DNA from: Paenibacillus sp. 1001270B_150601_E10
GTDB lineage: Bacteria; Bacillota; Bacilli; Paenibacillales; Paenibacillaceae
Direction: 5' to 3'
Assembly: GCF_015558675.1 (NCBI RefSeq)
Contig: NZ_JADMOL010000005.1
Coordinates: 288,601 to 352,600, forward strand
DNA length: 64,000 nt
Shown in pieces: positions 13,120-23,004 of this stretch; within the stretch, counting starts at the first letter, position 1, and the number at the start of each line of letters is the position of its first letter. Position numbers and translations under genes: made by a program. The notes under the pieces were generated by a model. It was not told the DNA's origin. It did no database searches and was given only the letters and a program-made list of their open reading frames with translations.

Positions 13120-15474
13120 TTGATACAACACATGTTTGCTAAAATCCCTCTGCTTCGACGCCCGATCTATCATAAGCAGAAGCTCATTATTTACATGCTG
13201 CTGTTGTCTACCATTCCGGTTCTTGTCTTTGGGCTGTTTATTACGAACATCCTGACCTCTACGATTCAAGATCAAGCATCGATGTACAATAAAATGCTGG
13301 TACAGAATGCTCAGGATCGCATGCACGATCAATTGAAGAAGATCGACGAGCTTCTGCTTCAATATACTTACTCCAGTCGAAGCGATTATATGGGTATCTT
13401 AACGCAGTACGCCAGCAAAGAGCTGTCAGCTACTGATATCGATACCTTTCGCCAGATTAAAAGCATTCTTGTAAATATACGGAGCGGAATGGAGCATGTG
13501 ATTGAAGTTGACTTCTATTCCTTCCATTCCAAAAAGATTCTCACCTCGGACAACCAGTTTCTGACCGAGGAGCAATTCCGTGACCCTGCAGCATTGGATA
13601 AGGCCAAACAGCTGTCTATTCAAGGGGTATGGATCGATACACGCACCAGCTTGCCGGCCAATACACGGATCAATCAAAATGTATTGACCCTCATTCGTCC
13701 TGTCGCCGAGGACTCCTCAACAAAGAAAACGATAACGGGCGCCATTATTGCCTATCTTGACGCAGATACACTTGGCAACAAGCTTGCCTCGAAAAACAGC
13801 TATGATACGCACGAGGTATTCGTCGTAAATGAAAGCGGTCAGATCGTCTTTCACAATGACCGCAATGATATCGGCACTCGTCTAAGCGAGCCGAACCTTG
13901 CGCAGATTAAGCAGGCGGAAGCCTTAGAGCCTGTAAAGATGTCCTTGAACGGGACACCTTCCATCATGAGCGTGCTGCCAGCCCGCAATCAGAACTGGTA
14001 CTATGTCTCCTCCATATCGGAAGCAGAGTTGTACCGCAATGTCGATCATGTGAAGCTATGGATATACAGCGTCGCAGCTTTGCTTGTCTTGATCGCAGCG
14101 CTTATTGCGCTCCATGCCGCTACATCGCTGTATCGACCTGTGCGGAACCTGACCCGCTCCATTCAAGCTATTAAGCAGGGCGGCTCTGAAGATAGCGATA
14201 ACGCCAATATGCATAACGAGATTGAACAGGTCACTCGCGCCATACATACCATGCTTCGCCACAATCAGCAGCTGGAGAAGAATCTGGAGCGCTACAAAGA
14301 TAAGATGGAATCCCATACGCTACATCAATACTTGCTTGGCAATGTACAGGAGCCGGATGCACGCTCTGATCTTAGATTCGTGCCAAACGATACCTATATT
14401 GCTGTTATTCTGCTTGAATTTGACCCATGGAAGCTGTATGCGCAATATCCGCAAAACGATCAATATTTGCTCTACTTTGCTATCGAGAATATGGCGCACG
14501 AAGTGATGAGCACCTATGGAAGCATCCATACCCTCATGATGCAGCCTGGACGCTTTCTCATTTTGGTTGCACGGAGCGATGCCCTAGAAGCCGATCAGCT
14601 AAGAAAAGCCAGCAACCATTTGCTTGAGGCGATTCAGCAGTATTTAAAGCTGAGCGCAACATTGTCGGTCTCCTATTCCCTGCAAGGCCTAACAGGATTG
14701 CCTGAGGCTTATAAGCAGGCCGATCAAGCAGCCCGCTATCGCTTCGTGCTTCACGAAGAGCGGACGATCTTTATTAATGAGCTCGATCCAGCGATGAGTA
14801 TGCAATTCGAAGATATCGCTGAATCGACCTACAAGATTCTGGATAAGCTCAAGCTGTCTCAGGTCGACGAGGCCGAAGCCGAGTTCATTCAGCTTATGGA
14901 AGGCTTGAGGGATGGTGCCGTGTTCTCCGTGCAATCTATTCACGGCTTCTTCTCACAGCTTATTGGCTCTATCTATCGCTGCATGCAGGTGCATCACAGC
15001 ATTGTATTGACCCCTGAGCGGCACCGGGCTTTGTTAAGCAGCCTGTCGGCACAGCAAACACTAGGAGAAGTAGAAGCCTTCTTCATCACTTCGATCTTCA
15101 ATGTCATCCGTGAATGCTTGGCAGAGAAGTCTCAGCCGGCACAAGCCGAACAGATTCGCCAGCTCGTTCAATATATTCACGAGCATTATGATCAAGACAT
15201 CTCGCTTCAGCATTGCGCGGACTGGATGAAGATGAATACGTTCCAGGTAAGCCGCCTATTCAAGAAGCATACTGGCCAGAACTTTGTCGACTATGTGATC
15301 CATTACCGCATCGAGCAGGCGAAGCTTATGCTTACGGATACAGACATGCGCATTCAAGACATCGCTGACAAGCTGCGCTACAATTCGGTGCAAAACTTTA
15401 TTCGGACCTTCAAGAAAACAACCAGCATGACACCTGGACAGTATCGCAAGCAGTTCAATAAGGACGAAGAATAG
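13120..15474 (+). CDS. Membrane-anchored AraC-family regulator, YesN type, with extracellular sensor
   Basis: A 784-residue one-component sensor-regulator. A transmembrane helix at about 20-42 is followed by an extracellular sensor region to about 308, a second helix at about 310-332 and a short HAMP-like segment. A cytoplasmic middle region comes next, then a C-terminal AraC double helix-turn-helix (about 683-783) ending in the family signature PGQYRKQF. The start is set at TTG 13120 because AGGAGGG lies six bases before it; the ATG at 13132 is too far from that site. It is divergent from the lyase gene and beside the importer genes, which it probably activates when it senses an extracellular glycan or a loaded binding protein. 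Confidence 0.88.
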   Translation: MIQHMFAKIPLLRRPIYHKQKLIIYMLLLSTIPVLVFGLFITNILTSTIQDQASMYNKMLVQNAQDRMHDQLKKIDELLLQYTYSSRSDYMGILTQYASKELSATDIDTFRQIKSILVNIRSGMEHVIEVDFYSFHSKKILTSDNQFLTEEQFRDPAALDKAKQLSIQGVWIDTRTSLPANTRINQNVLTLIRPVAEDSSTKKTITGAIIAYLDADTLGNKLASKNSYDTHEVFVVNESGQIVFHNDRNDIGTRLSEPNLAQIKQAEALEPVKMSLNGTPSIMSVLPARNQNWYYVSSISEAELYRNVDHVKLWIYSVAALLVLIAALIALHAATSLYRPVRNLTRSIQAIKQGGSEDSDNANMHNEIEQVTRAIHTMLRHNQQLEKNLERYKDKMESHTLHQYLLGNVQEPDARSDLRFVPNDTYIAVILLEFDPWKLYAQYPQNDQYLLYFAIENMAHEVMSTYGSIHTLMMQPGRFLILVARSDALEADQLRKASNHLLEAIQQYLKLSATLSVSYSLQGLTGLPEAYKQADQAARYRFVLHEERTIFINELDPAMSMQFEDIAESTYKILDKLKLSQVDEAEAEFIQLMEGLRDGAVFSVQSIHGFFSQLIGSIYRCMQVHHSIVLTPERHRALLSSLSAQQTLGEVEAFFITSIFNVIRECLAEKSQPAQAEQIRQLVQYIHEHYDQDISLQHCADWMKMNTFQVSRLFKKHTGQNFVDYVIHYRIEQAKLMLTDTDMRIQDIADKLRYNSVQNFIRTFKKTTSMTPGQYRKQFNKDEE

Positions 15475-15530
15475 TGCTTGATTTGTCATGCGCTACCCGT
15501 TCGCCTGACATTATGGAAGGAATGACGAAT

Positions 15531-15571
15531 AAGCAGTATGCTGCGTGACCTGCGAGCGCATACTGCTTTTT
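15531..15571 (+). terminator. Terminator of the AraC gene
   Basis: The stem AGCAGTATGC / GCATACTGCT (15532-15541 and 15558-15567) is followed by T5. The leftward permease gene ends next to it at 15579, and the A-tract on that side is weak. Confidence 0.75.
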
Positions 15572-15578
15572 GTCTTGT

Positions 15579-16454
15579 TTATCCTTTGACTGCACCCAGC
15601 GTCAGCCCCTGAACAAAGTATCGCTGCAAGAACGGATACAGCACCACGATCGGGAAGGAAGCCAGTACGACGGTTGCCATCTGAATCGATAGGGATGGCG
15701 GGATCGGAACTGTCGGATCTAGGTTGGAATAGATGTCCGCCTGTCCAACCAGCACGACCTGGCGCAGCAGAATCTGGAGCGGCCACTTGTCTGGATCATT
15801 AAGATACAGAATCGCGGAGAAATATTGGTTCCAGTTCCCTACTGCATAGAATAGCGTAAACGTCGCAAGAATCGGAAGCGAGAGCGGCATAACGATGCGC
15901 CACAGAATACGCAGATCGCCGCAGCCATCAATGCGCGCCGATTCGATCAGCTCTTCAGGCAGCGATTCGAAGAAATCGCGCATAACCAGCATGTTAAAGG
16001 CGGATACAGCGCCAGGCAGAATCAATGCCCATAGCGAGTTGATCAAGCCTGTTCCTTTAACAACGAGGTATGTAGGAATCATTCCGCCGCCGAATAGCAT
16101 GGTGAACAGCACCAAGAACATGATGACACGGCGTGCACTGAACTGCTGCCGCGAACACACATAGGCAAGCAATGCCGTAACAATAACGTTAATAAAAGTA
16201 CCGATCACCGTAATCCATACGGTATTTTTCAGCGACAAGAAGAAAACGCCTGTATCAAAAATATATTTATACGCCTCCGTCGTCCATTCAGAAGGCCATA
16301 GAATAAACTTGCCTGACAATGTTTCCTCCACCGTCGCGAAAGACATCGCGAATACGTGAATGATCGGCAGGATCGTCACCAGTGCAAACAAGATAAGCAA
16401 GATGCCATTGATTGCGTTGAACCAACGATCTCCTATCGTTGCCCGTTTTATCAT
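15579..16454 (-). CDS. Carbohydrate ABC transporter permease, LplC/YtcP type
   Basis: An inner-membrane subunit of a sugar importer (binding-protein-dependent, MalG-like family). About 291 residues with six predicted membrane helices. The cytoplasmic EAA loop, which docks the ATPase, is visible as ESARIDGCGDLRILWRIV. The C-terminus LTLGAVKG is typical of the family. The ATG at 16454 is preferred because AGGAG lies eight bases upstream; the ATG at 16472 has no ribosome site. It is the last gene of the binding protein-permease-permease operon. No ATPase gene is present locally. Confidence 0.92.
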   Translation of the reverse strand: MIKRATIGDRWFNAINGILLILFALVTILPIIHVFAMSFATVEETLSGKFILWPSEWTTEAYKYIFDTGVFFLSLKNTVWITVIGTFINVIVTALLAYVCSRQQFSARRVIMFLVLFTMLFGGGMIPTYLVVKGTGLINSLWALILPGAVSAFNMLVMRDFFESLPEELIESARIDGCGDLRILWRIVMPLSLPILATFTLFYAVGNWNQYFSAILYLNDPDKWPLQILLRQVVLVGQADIYSNLDPTVPIPPSLSIQMATVVLASFPIVVLYPFLQRYFVQGLTLGAVKG

Positions 16455-16517
16455 CTTAATCGCTCCTTTCATGATGCCCGTGTATCACATATGTGTGGAA
16501 AGGGTGCTTCTTGACGC

Positions 16518-17486
16518 TTAGAATACACCGCGCTCACCCATGCGTTTGGCCAGCTTATTCGCCCCGAATATCAGCACGAGACCAATAAGGCCTTTCATTA
16601 AGCCAACCGCCGTAGAGAAGCTGAAGTTGCTATTCACAACCCCCACCTGATACACATAGGTTTCAATGACTTCGCCTACCTCTCGGACAGAAGGATTCAG
16701 CATCAGGAAGACCTGCTCGAATCCAACATCAAGCACACTGCCTAAGCGAAGGATAAAGAGAACGACAATCGTGCTGCGGATGCCCGGAAGCGTAATATGC
16801 CAGATTTGACGGAAGCGAGAAGCTCCATCGATCTTAGCTGCTTCATAGAGCGCCGGATCAATGCTGGACAAGGCGGCCAGATAAATAATGGTCCCCCAGC
16901 CAGCTTCCTTCCAGATCACTTGAAGCACAAGCATGATTCGGAAGTTCTCGGGATTCGATAGGATGTTAATCGGGCCAAGCCCCATGTCTGCAAGCACCGA
17001 ATTCATCGCGCCGTCGCTGCGGAAGATGAGATAGAAGATCCCGGCTACCACAACCCATGATAGAAAGTGAGGCATATAGAATACGGTTTGAAGGATGCGC
17101 CGATACGCATTTTTGGATACTTCATATATCATGATGGCAAGAACAATGGGAATCGTAAATGCGAATACGATCTGATAGAAGCTAATAATCAACGTATTGA
17201 CAAAAATGCGCCCAATGTCCGGATTTTCGAAGATACGATAAAAATGCTTAAGCCCTGCCCATTTGCTGTCCCAGATGCCAAGCATTAAGTTGTAATCTTT
17301 AAAGGCAATGATAACGCCAAGCATCGGCAAATATTTATAGATGAGAAAGAACAGAATTCCCGGCAGCGCCATCAACCATAAATATTTCTCGTTCCAAAAC
17401 GTTTTCCAAATGCGACTCAAGCTGTTCTTCGGCTTTTTCTGCTTTTTCGCCGGAACAGACAAAGAGGTTGCTGCTTCAACGGACAT
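16518..17486 (-). CDS. Carbohydrate ABC transporter permease, LplB type
   Basis: The partner permease of the importer, about 322 residues. A basic cytoplasmic N-terminus is followed by six helices. The EAA loop is YEAAKIDGASRFRQIWHITL, and GWGTIIYLAALSSIDP before it is typical of LplB-like proteins. The ATG at 17486 has GGAGG eight bases upstream; the ATG at 17501 lies within that ribosome site region and is rejected. It is 63 bases upstream of the second permease and downstream of the binding-protein gene. Confidence 0.92.
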   Translation of the reverse strand: MSVEAATSLSVPAKKQKKPKNSLSRIWKTFWNEKYLWLMALPGILFFLIYKYLPMLGVIIAFKDYNLMLGIWDSKWAGLKHFYRIFENPDIGRIFVNTLIISFYQIVFAFTIPIVLAIMIYEVSKNAYRRILQTVFYMPHFLSWVVVAGIFYLIFRSDGAMNSVLADMGLGPINILSNPENFRIMLVLQVIWKEAGWGTIIYLAALSSIDPALYEAAKIDGASRFRQIWHITLPGIRSTIVVLFILRLGSVLDVGFEQVFLMLNPSVREVGEVIETYVYQVGVVNSNFSFSTAVGLMKGLIGLVLIFGANKLAKRMGERGVF

Positions 17487-17586
17487 CTCTTCCACCTCCA
17501 TTAAGTACGTTCACGCTCGGTGTATAAACATGAGCCCCAGCCTTAACCGTGTAAGACCAGGGCCATGACATGGAACCTAACGATGG

Positions 17587-19119
17587 TTACTGACCAAGAC
17601 GCTTCTTGTACGCCTCGTTCATCTCTTGAATAATTTGCTCGCCGCCGCGGTTTTTCCACTCTTGAATGATCTTGTCATAATCATCTAATGGACGTTGGCC
17701 CGTTACGATCTTGTTCGTTTCATCCAATAGATATTGGCCGAGCTCTTTCCCCTTCTCTGCATTTGTTGGCGAATAGAGACCTACAGACAGGTCCGCATAG
17801 GGCTCTCCCTCCATTGCCACCTTGAACGCTTCGTCTTTCAGACCCTTCGTTAATTCTGTATCGTCCGGGCTAAAGATCCATTCCCCTTCAGCCGAGTGGT
17901 TTGTGAGCAAGTATTTGCCTGGGCCTTCAGTTGCACCCTTCTCCGTTAGTACCTTCGTGCCATTATCAGCAGTATGATGCTCACCCTCGATGCCCCATTG
18001 CATAAAGGTAGCGCCCTCTTCGCTCATCATGTCATCCAAGATGCTTAACAGCTTTCTAACCTTGTCTTCCTCTTTGCCAAGCGTGACCGGCATAACGAAG
18101 AATCCATAATAGCCAGCCGCCGTACCATTTCCTTTGTATCCATCTGCTGCTGTTAACGGAGGCATTGGAGCAACTTTGAAGTTCGGATTTACAGAGAGAG
18201 CCTTATCCATACGAGCGGTTGTGTAAGCTGTATAGGCCCAGTTGCCAATAATACCGGCTTTGCCCGTTAAGAAATCTTCCTCTGCCTGAGCGCCTTTCTT
18301 AATCGTATAGTCGGAGCTTACGAGACCATCCTGATAAGCCTTCATCATAAACTCAACTGACGCTTTGGCGTTTGGCATCAGGTAGCCGTGCTGAATGCCG
18401 CCATTGCCGTCATCATACCAGCCGGTGCGAAGCGCGCGGTTTGAACCGAACAGGCCGTTGGCGCCACTAAAATCTCCATCAAGCGCATAGCCGTAAGTAT
18501 CCTTCTTGCCGTTGCCGTCTGGATCATTGTTAGAGAACGCTTTCATAACTTCGTAAAGCTCATCATAGGTGGTTGGCATCTTCATACCCAGCTTATCCAA
18601 CCAGTCTTGGCGAATCGCCATCGCATGGAACGGAATACCTCTTAAACGCGGAATGCCATAGATGTGTCCGTCTGTCGTAAGGGTATCCCATACGCTTTGT
18701 GGAATCTTGCTAAGGTTCGGATAATCCTTGATATAGTCTTCTAATGGAAGGAACATGCCGTTCTGCACCCAGTTGAAGTAGCTTGGCGACGTATCTTCTA
18801 GCAGCATAAGATCAGGCATGTCGCCGGATGCAACCGTTACGCCTACTTTATTGTTGTAATCTCCAGCCGCGACCGGAATATATTTATATTCGATGTTATA
18901 GCGTTCTTCAATTGCTTTTATTCCTGAGCTGTTCGTTGTTGGCGGTGCTGCACCGTACAGGATGTTCATCGCGCTTACAGAGTATTTCTTTTCAGAAGAT
19001 GTCGAGGTGTCTGAGTTGTTGCCTTGAGATTCAGAAGAGCTGCCAGAACCTGAACCGCACGCGGATAACAGGCCAATCGCCATGGTGCATGCGAGCAGCA
19101 GGGCCATCATTTTTTTCAT
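17587..19119 (-). CDS. Extracellular solute-binding lipoprotein, LplA/YtcQ type
   Basis: The substrate-binding component of the sugar importer, 510 residues. A lipoprotein signal with lipobox LLSAC places the lipidated Cys at residue 21, followed by a Gly/Ser-rich tether. The rest is a type I periplasmic-binding fold of the large family found in Paenibacillus. GGGGAGG lies eight bases upstream of the ATG. It is the first gene of the importer operon. The substrate is unknown; the neighbouring lyase suggests an oligosaccharide from a uronic-acid-containing glycan. Confidence 0.92.
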   Translation of the reverse strand: MKKMMALLLACTMAIGLLSACGSGSGSSSESQGNNSDTSTSSEKKYSVSAMNILYGAAPPTTNSSGIKAIEERYNIEYKYIPVAAGDYNNKVGVTVASGDMPDLMLLEDTSPSYFNWVQNGMFLPLEDYIKDYPNLSKIPQSVWDTLTTDGHIYGIPRLRGIPFHAMAIRQDWLDKLGMKMPTTYDELYEVMKAFSNNDPDGNGKKDTYGYALDGDFSGANGLFGSNRALRTGWYDDGNGGIQHGYLMPNAKASVEFMMKAYQDGLVSSDYTIKKGAQAEEDFLTGKAGIIGNWAYTAYTTARMDKALSVNPNFKVAPMPPLTAADGYKGNGTAAGYYGFFVMPVTLGKEEDKVRKLLSILDDMMSEEGATFMQWGIEGEHHTADNGTKVLTEKGATEGPGKYLLTNHSAEGEWIFSPDDTELTKGLKDEAFKVAMEGEPYADLSVGLYSPTNAEKGKELGQYLLDETNKIVTGQRPLDDYDKIIQEWKNRGGEQIIQEMNEAYKKRLGQ

Positions 19120-19383
19120 GAATACAACCTCCCCATGATTTTTTCTCTTTGATTCAAATGCGTTTGATCGAAAAAAACATCATACTCTAAAAGGTTAAGC
19201 CTATGTTTCCTGCTAGTGCATGGATTGTCTTGCCAAGCACCTCCCTTGCCATCATCATACCTAGCATCACGATGAATCGAAAACGTTCACTTTTTGATGC
19301 TCATCTTTTGCAGGCTCCTTTTAGCTGCAAAACTTGATACACATACCTGCAACGCCTTATGGCGCAAGGGTTCTGATGATTTG
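19120..19383 (-). promoter_or_regulatory. Leader and promoter region of the LplA-like operon
   Basis: About 260 bases upstream of the binding-protein gene without a gene. A TATGAT -10-like box lies near 19180 but I could not match a good -35. TCAAA-CGCA-TTTGA (minus strand, about 19153-19166) is an imperfect palindrome that could be an operator. No complete cre consensus was found here. Confidence 0.35.
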
Positions 19384-19423
19384 TTTGACCATCTTTGACT
19401 TTTCAAAACTTTTGCGATATGAT
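19384..19423 (+). promoter_or_regulatory. clpP promoter with CtsR operator
   Basis: The minus strand reads AGTCAAAGATGGTCAAA (19384-19400), an exact match to the CtsR heptad repeat RGTCAAA-NAN-RGTCAAA. It overlaps the -35 box TTGACT (19395-19400) of a sigma-A promoter with a 17-base spacer and TATGAT (19418-19423). CtsR represses protease and chaperone genes until heat stress in Firmicutes. Confidence 0.9.
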
Positions 19424-19527
19424 GTTATCAGCAACAAAAAGAAGACCTATTTTATTACATGAAGCACCGTTTAAACTAGGCGTAAATGGTGTATATTTTA
19501 GCTATTGGAGCATAGGAGGGGTTATAC

Positions 19528-20106
19528 GTGAGTGTAGTACCTATGGTTGTCGAGCAGACGAATCGCGGGGAGCGAGCTTATGACATTTATTCTCGCTTGC
19601 TGAAAGACCGTATTATTTTCTTGGGTTCACCGGTTAATGATGTTGTGGCGAATTCCATTATCGCACAACTTTTGTTCTTAGCTGCGGATGACCCGGATAA
19701 GGATATTTCGCTTTACATTAACAGCCCGGGCGGATCGATTACGGCCGGAATGGCGATCTTTGATACAATGCAGCACATTAAGCCTGATGTATCAACCATC
19801 TGTGTAGGGATGGCAGCTTCGATGGGAGCCTTCCTCCTGAATGCGGGGGCAAAGGGCAAACGCTACGCGCTGCCGAACAGTGAGGTTATGATTCACCAGC
19901 CGCTTGGCGGAGCTGAAGGTCAAGCGAGCGATATCGAGATTCGTGCCCGCCGTATCCTGAAGATGCGCGATCACTTGAACCGTATCTTGTCCGAGCGCAC
20001 AGGCCAGCCGCTTGAAGTGATTGAGCGCGATACAGACCGCGACAACTTCATGACAGCTTATGAGGCTCAAGCTTACGGATTAATCGACAAAGTATTAGAG
20101 AAATAA
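19528..20106 (+). CDS. clpP: ATP-dependent Clp protease proteolytic subunit
   Basis: The serine-protease core of the Clp machinery, which forms a tetradecamer and works with ClpX or ClpC to degrade regulators and misfolded proteins. It has 192 residues. The catalytic triad is intact: Ser98 in GMAASMG, His123 in MIHQP and Asp172. Translation starts at GTG with AGGAGGGG six bases upstream. It is a single-gene unit, controlled by CtsR according to the operator over its promoter, with a strong terminator. It is a conserved core gene lying between two carbohydrate and regulator blocks. Confidence 0.98.
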   Translation: MSVVPMVVEQTNRGERAYDIYSRLLKDRIIFLGSPVNDVVANSIIAQLLFLAADDPDKDISLYINSPGGSITAGMAIFDTMQHIKPDVSTICVGMAASMGAFLLNAGAKGKRYALPNSEVMIHQPLGGAEGQASDIEIRARRILKMRDHLNRILSERTGQPLEVIERDTDRDNFMTAYEAQAYGLIDKVLEK

Positions 20107-20138
20107 TCGTATGTTTCCTTATAACAACATACACACAT

Positions 20139-20166
20139 AAAAGAGGACCATTACGGTCCTCTTTTT
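20139..20166 (+). terminator. Terminator of clpP
   Basis: The stem AAAAGAGGACC / GGTCCTCTTTT with a 5-base loop and a T run. Confidence 0.9.
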
Positions 20167-20307
20167 CCATAGAATAAAGGATCAATTTAGGTAAGACTAA
20201 ATCACGATATCTACATAAAAAGTAATCTGTCTTCACAGTCGCTCATCTTCATTAAATGCTTCAATGGAAACTCCCCCATGTTAACAATTGGTAGCTCCCT
20301 GTTATAC

Positions 20308-20341
20308 AAAAAAAACCGCATCGTTTCACGAGACGATGCGG
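20308..20341 (-). terminator. Minus-strand terminator downstream of the AraC gene at 20559
   Basis: The stem CCGCATCGT / ACGATGCGG (20316-20324 and 20333-20341), read on the minus strand, is followed by T8. It lies 218 bases beyond the AraC stop. I see no credible gene between 20342 and 20558. Confidence 0.8.
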
Positions 20342-20558
20342 CCAAATATATGTTCTAGGGGTAAACTGTAAAACCATGAGAAAGATGAAACGGATTCCTT
20401 GTGCATCGGATGCTATATCCTGTCCAAGGTCATGAAGTTTAAGCGGCAGCCCTCCTTGCAATTCATGATCTGTCATTCGGTCCACTATCAGAATAACGCG
20501 TTTTTCTTAAAGTAAACTGAGAGAAACCTTAAAAACAGATAAAATGATTGAAAGCTGC

Positions 20559-22865
20559 CTATTCATCCGCGTTGTCTGATTCTTCTCCATCCTCAACGTT
20601 CATTCCGGCATTTTTCCGGTATTGCCCAGGTGTTACACCCATTTCTTTTTTGAATTTACGGATAAAGTTCGGTGCATCGTGGTAGCCGACCTGCGTAATG
20701 ATCTCTTTTAGCGGTTGGTCTGTTGTCGTGATCAGACGAATAACCTCATTCATCCGCAGATGCCATACATATTGGGAGAACGTCTCGCCCGTCTTTTCCT
20801 TAATGGAACGACTAAGATAAGAGACGGATACGCGGAACTCTTCAGCCAGCTGCTCCAAGCTTAAGGAGTATTCTGCATAGTGCTGGTCGATATAATAGAT
20901 AACCTCATCAAGCAGGGTGCGCTGCTCCGTCTCTTCGATCTTCTCCATTTGATTACAAATATAGACTGACAGCTCGCCAAGCTTCAGTTCCAGCTCTTCC
21001 AAGGATTCATACTGTGAAATATCCGGCAAGTACTGCGCCGCATCCTGAATGCCTAGATCCGATGCCGTTCTCATGACCGTATTAATAATATCGAAACTCA
21101 TGCTGCGAAGCAGAGCAATCGACAGCTGCTGCTCCTTGAGCTCATCAAACATCGAATGAAGCGTGTCCATTGCAACCTTGGCATTTCCCTGCTTCAAGGA
21201 TTGCGTCAACTTCAGCAGCCCATCCTTCGGTATCCAGAAGTTCTGTTCTGGGCGAACCGAAATAGTATCGAAGAAGGTCACGCTTCCTTTACCGTGAATC
21301 ATCCGATATTCAAGCGCAGTAGCGGCCTCGATATAGGATTGGTTCAATTGTTCCAAGGTTGTATAGCTGCTGCCTACTCCAATGGACAAGATTAAGGAGG
21401 AGTTCTCCCGAATCATCATGTATACATCGTTGATGACGCGTTCCATCTGGGCTTGAATGCTGATGGATTCATCACGTACCATATTGATGATCAGCGCCAT
21501 CTGATCTCTCTTAGCCAGCTCCACGCCATAAAGGTGAATCTGCCGTTCTGGCATCTCTACTTCTGTCAGCATCTGAATCATATACTCTCGATCCTGAACG
21601 GAATATGGCTGATCCGGCGCTTCTTCCCATGCGATCATTGCTACGAAAATGTGCGTGCCATTCAAAGTAAGGCCCAGCATCTTGAACAATTGGTCGGCTT
21701 CCTCATCATTTGGCGCCCCTCGCCGCAGCAGGGTCATGAGATACTGGTTCCGTACGTAAGGCTCTTGAATATCCACACGATCACTGTAAATGGACAGCGT
21801 ATTTTTAATCCAATCGAATTCCGTCTGTCCTTTGATGTGCTCAGCATCTACAAGTTCGTTTTTCTTCTTCACGAATTGAAGCAGATCATGAATCGGATGA
21901 TACTGACGCTTGGCCACGTATACCGCTAACAATGCACCGCCAAGAATAACGATGGTGGCTGCAAGCCAGATGTAGGACTTGATATGCTGCACACGATCAA
22001 AAAATTGATCGCTTGGCAGCGAAGCAACGTAGGTCCAGCCGTTTGTCTCTGACTTGACGACGACAACCGAATGGCTTTCCTGATTGACTTTAATGTTGTG
22101 TGTCCCTTCGCCAAGCTTTGCAAGCTCCTGCAGATTCATATCATTCTCGCGGTTGCCATGACTTCTGGAAGCAATAAGCATTCCTTCATGATCGAAGATG
22201 TACACCCTGCCTTGGAACTGCTTCAGAATCGGATCCATCAGGCTGGAGAATACCGACTCCTCCATAAAGAACATGACTGTACCATGTGCGGATGCCGTAT
22301 CATTAGGAGGGATAGGCACAAGATACACGAGCATTGAGCTTGTATCATATCCATTGATGACAACCTTATCTACAGGGCGGATAACCGGCTGCTTGATCTC
22401 ATTAATATCCTGCTTGAACTGCTCAATACTCCAATTATTGAATTGATAGACTTGTCCAAGCAGTGTATGGATATCGGTTACACCACGCGATGAGTAGACC
22501 CCACTGTCGCCATGATAATAAAGAAACAGCTCCGATATAATGGAGTTGCTTGCTTTATATTTCCGCAGTGCATTGGTAGCTTCCATCGAATAATAAGGAT
22601 CATGCACCATGTACGGCGTCAGCTGCTCGTCATAGGTAATCCGTGATGCAATATCATACAGCTCCGACATACGCGTATCCATAATGTTGCGGCTTTGCTT
22701 CAGCTGATTAATATTCGCAAGCTCAATCTCTTCACGCAGTGCCGTTACGGAGTTGTTATAGATAACACTTGTAAGGACAATCAGTGGTATTAGTGAGATC
22801 AGTAAATAGGATAACAAGTATCGGATGAACAACTTCGATTTCAACAGGTCCCATTTCAATCTCAT
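20559..22865 (-). CDS. Membrane-anchored AraC-family regulator, YesN type, with extracellular sensor
   Basis: A 768-residue sensor-regulator. A transmembrane helix at about 15-36 is followed by an extracellular sensor domain to about 290, a second helix at about 293-315 and a cytoplasmic region. A C-terminal AraC helix-turn-helix pair (about 655-755) ends in GVTPGQYRKNAG, followed by a short acidic tail. The ATG at 22865 has GGAGGG five bases upstream; the frame is open 28 codons further but without a ribosome site. It lies between clpP and an asparaginase gene on the same strand, with no adjacent importer. It may control the LplA-like operon across clpP, or a distant target. Confidence 0.87.
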   Translation of the reverse strand: MRLKWDLLKSKLFIRYLLSYLLISLIPLIVLTSVIYNNSVTALREEIELANINQLKQSRNIMDTRMSELYDIASRITYDEQLTPYMVHDPYYSMEATNALRKYKASNSIISELFLYYHGDSGVYSSRGVTDIHTLLGQVYQFNNWSIEQFKQDINEIKQPVIRPVDKVVINGYDTSSMLVYLVPIPPNDTASAHGTVMFFMEESVFSSLMDPILKQFQGRVYIFDHEGMLIASRSHGNRENDMNLQELAKLGEGTHNIKVNQESHSVVVVKSETNGWTYVASLPSDQFFDRVQHIKSYIWLAATIVILGGALLAVYVAKRQYHPIHDLLQFVKKKNELVDAEHIKGQTEFDWIKNTLSIYSDRVDIQEPYVRNQYLMTLLRRGAPNDEEADQLFKMLGLTLNGTHIFVAMIAWEEAPDQPYSVQDREYMIQMLTEVEMPERQIHLYGVELAKRDQMALIINMVRDESISIQAQMERVINDVYMMIRENSSLILSIGVGSSYTTLEQLNQSYIEAATALEYRMIHGKGSVTFFDTISVRPEQNFWIPKDGLLKLTQSLKQGNAKVAMDTLHSMFDELKEQQLSIALLRSMSFDIINTVMRTASDLGIQDAAQYLPDISQYESLEELELKLGELSVYICNQMEKIEETEQRTLLDEVIYYIDQHYAEYSLSLEQLAEEFRVSVSYLSRSIKEKTGETFSQYVWHLRMNEVIRLITTTDQPLKEIITQVGYHDAPNFIRKFKKEMGVTPGQYRKNAGMNVEDGEESDNADE

Positions 22866-22934
22866 TTGATCCCTCCAGATAATAATAAATAGCATGATGC
22901 ATGCATAAAAGTGTCTCGTTCTAATAAACCACAA

Positions 22935-22997
22935 AGTCCCGTCCCTCATTCATGCTGCCTTGATCGGCAGAATCATGGTTCTTTGAGGAACGGGACT
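22935..22997 (-). terminator. Hairpin/terminator after the asparaginase gene
   Basis: Arms AGTCCCGTCCCTCA (22935-22948) and TGAGGAACGGGACT (22984-22997) pair with one mismatch. An inner stem CTGCC/GGCAG lies between them. On the minus strand the stem is followed by TTTGTGGTTT, a weak U-tract. Confidence 0.6.
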
Positions 22998-23004
22998 CAT
23001 TCAT

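Noticed and set aside
20261..20485. 74-codon minus-strand frame after the AraC gene
   Set aside because: It runs through the terminator at 20308-20341 and has no ribosome site.
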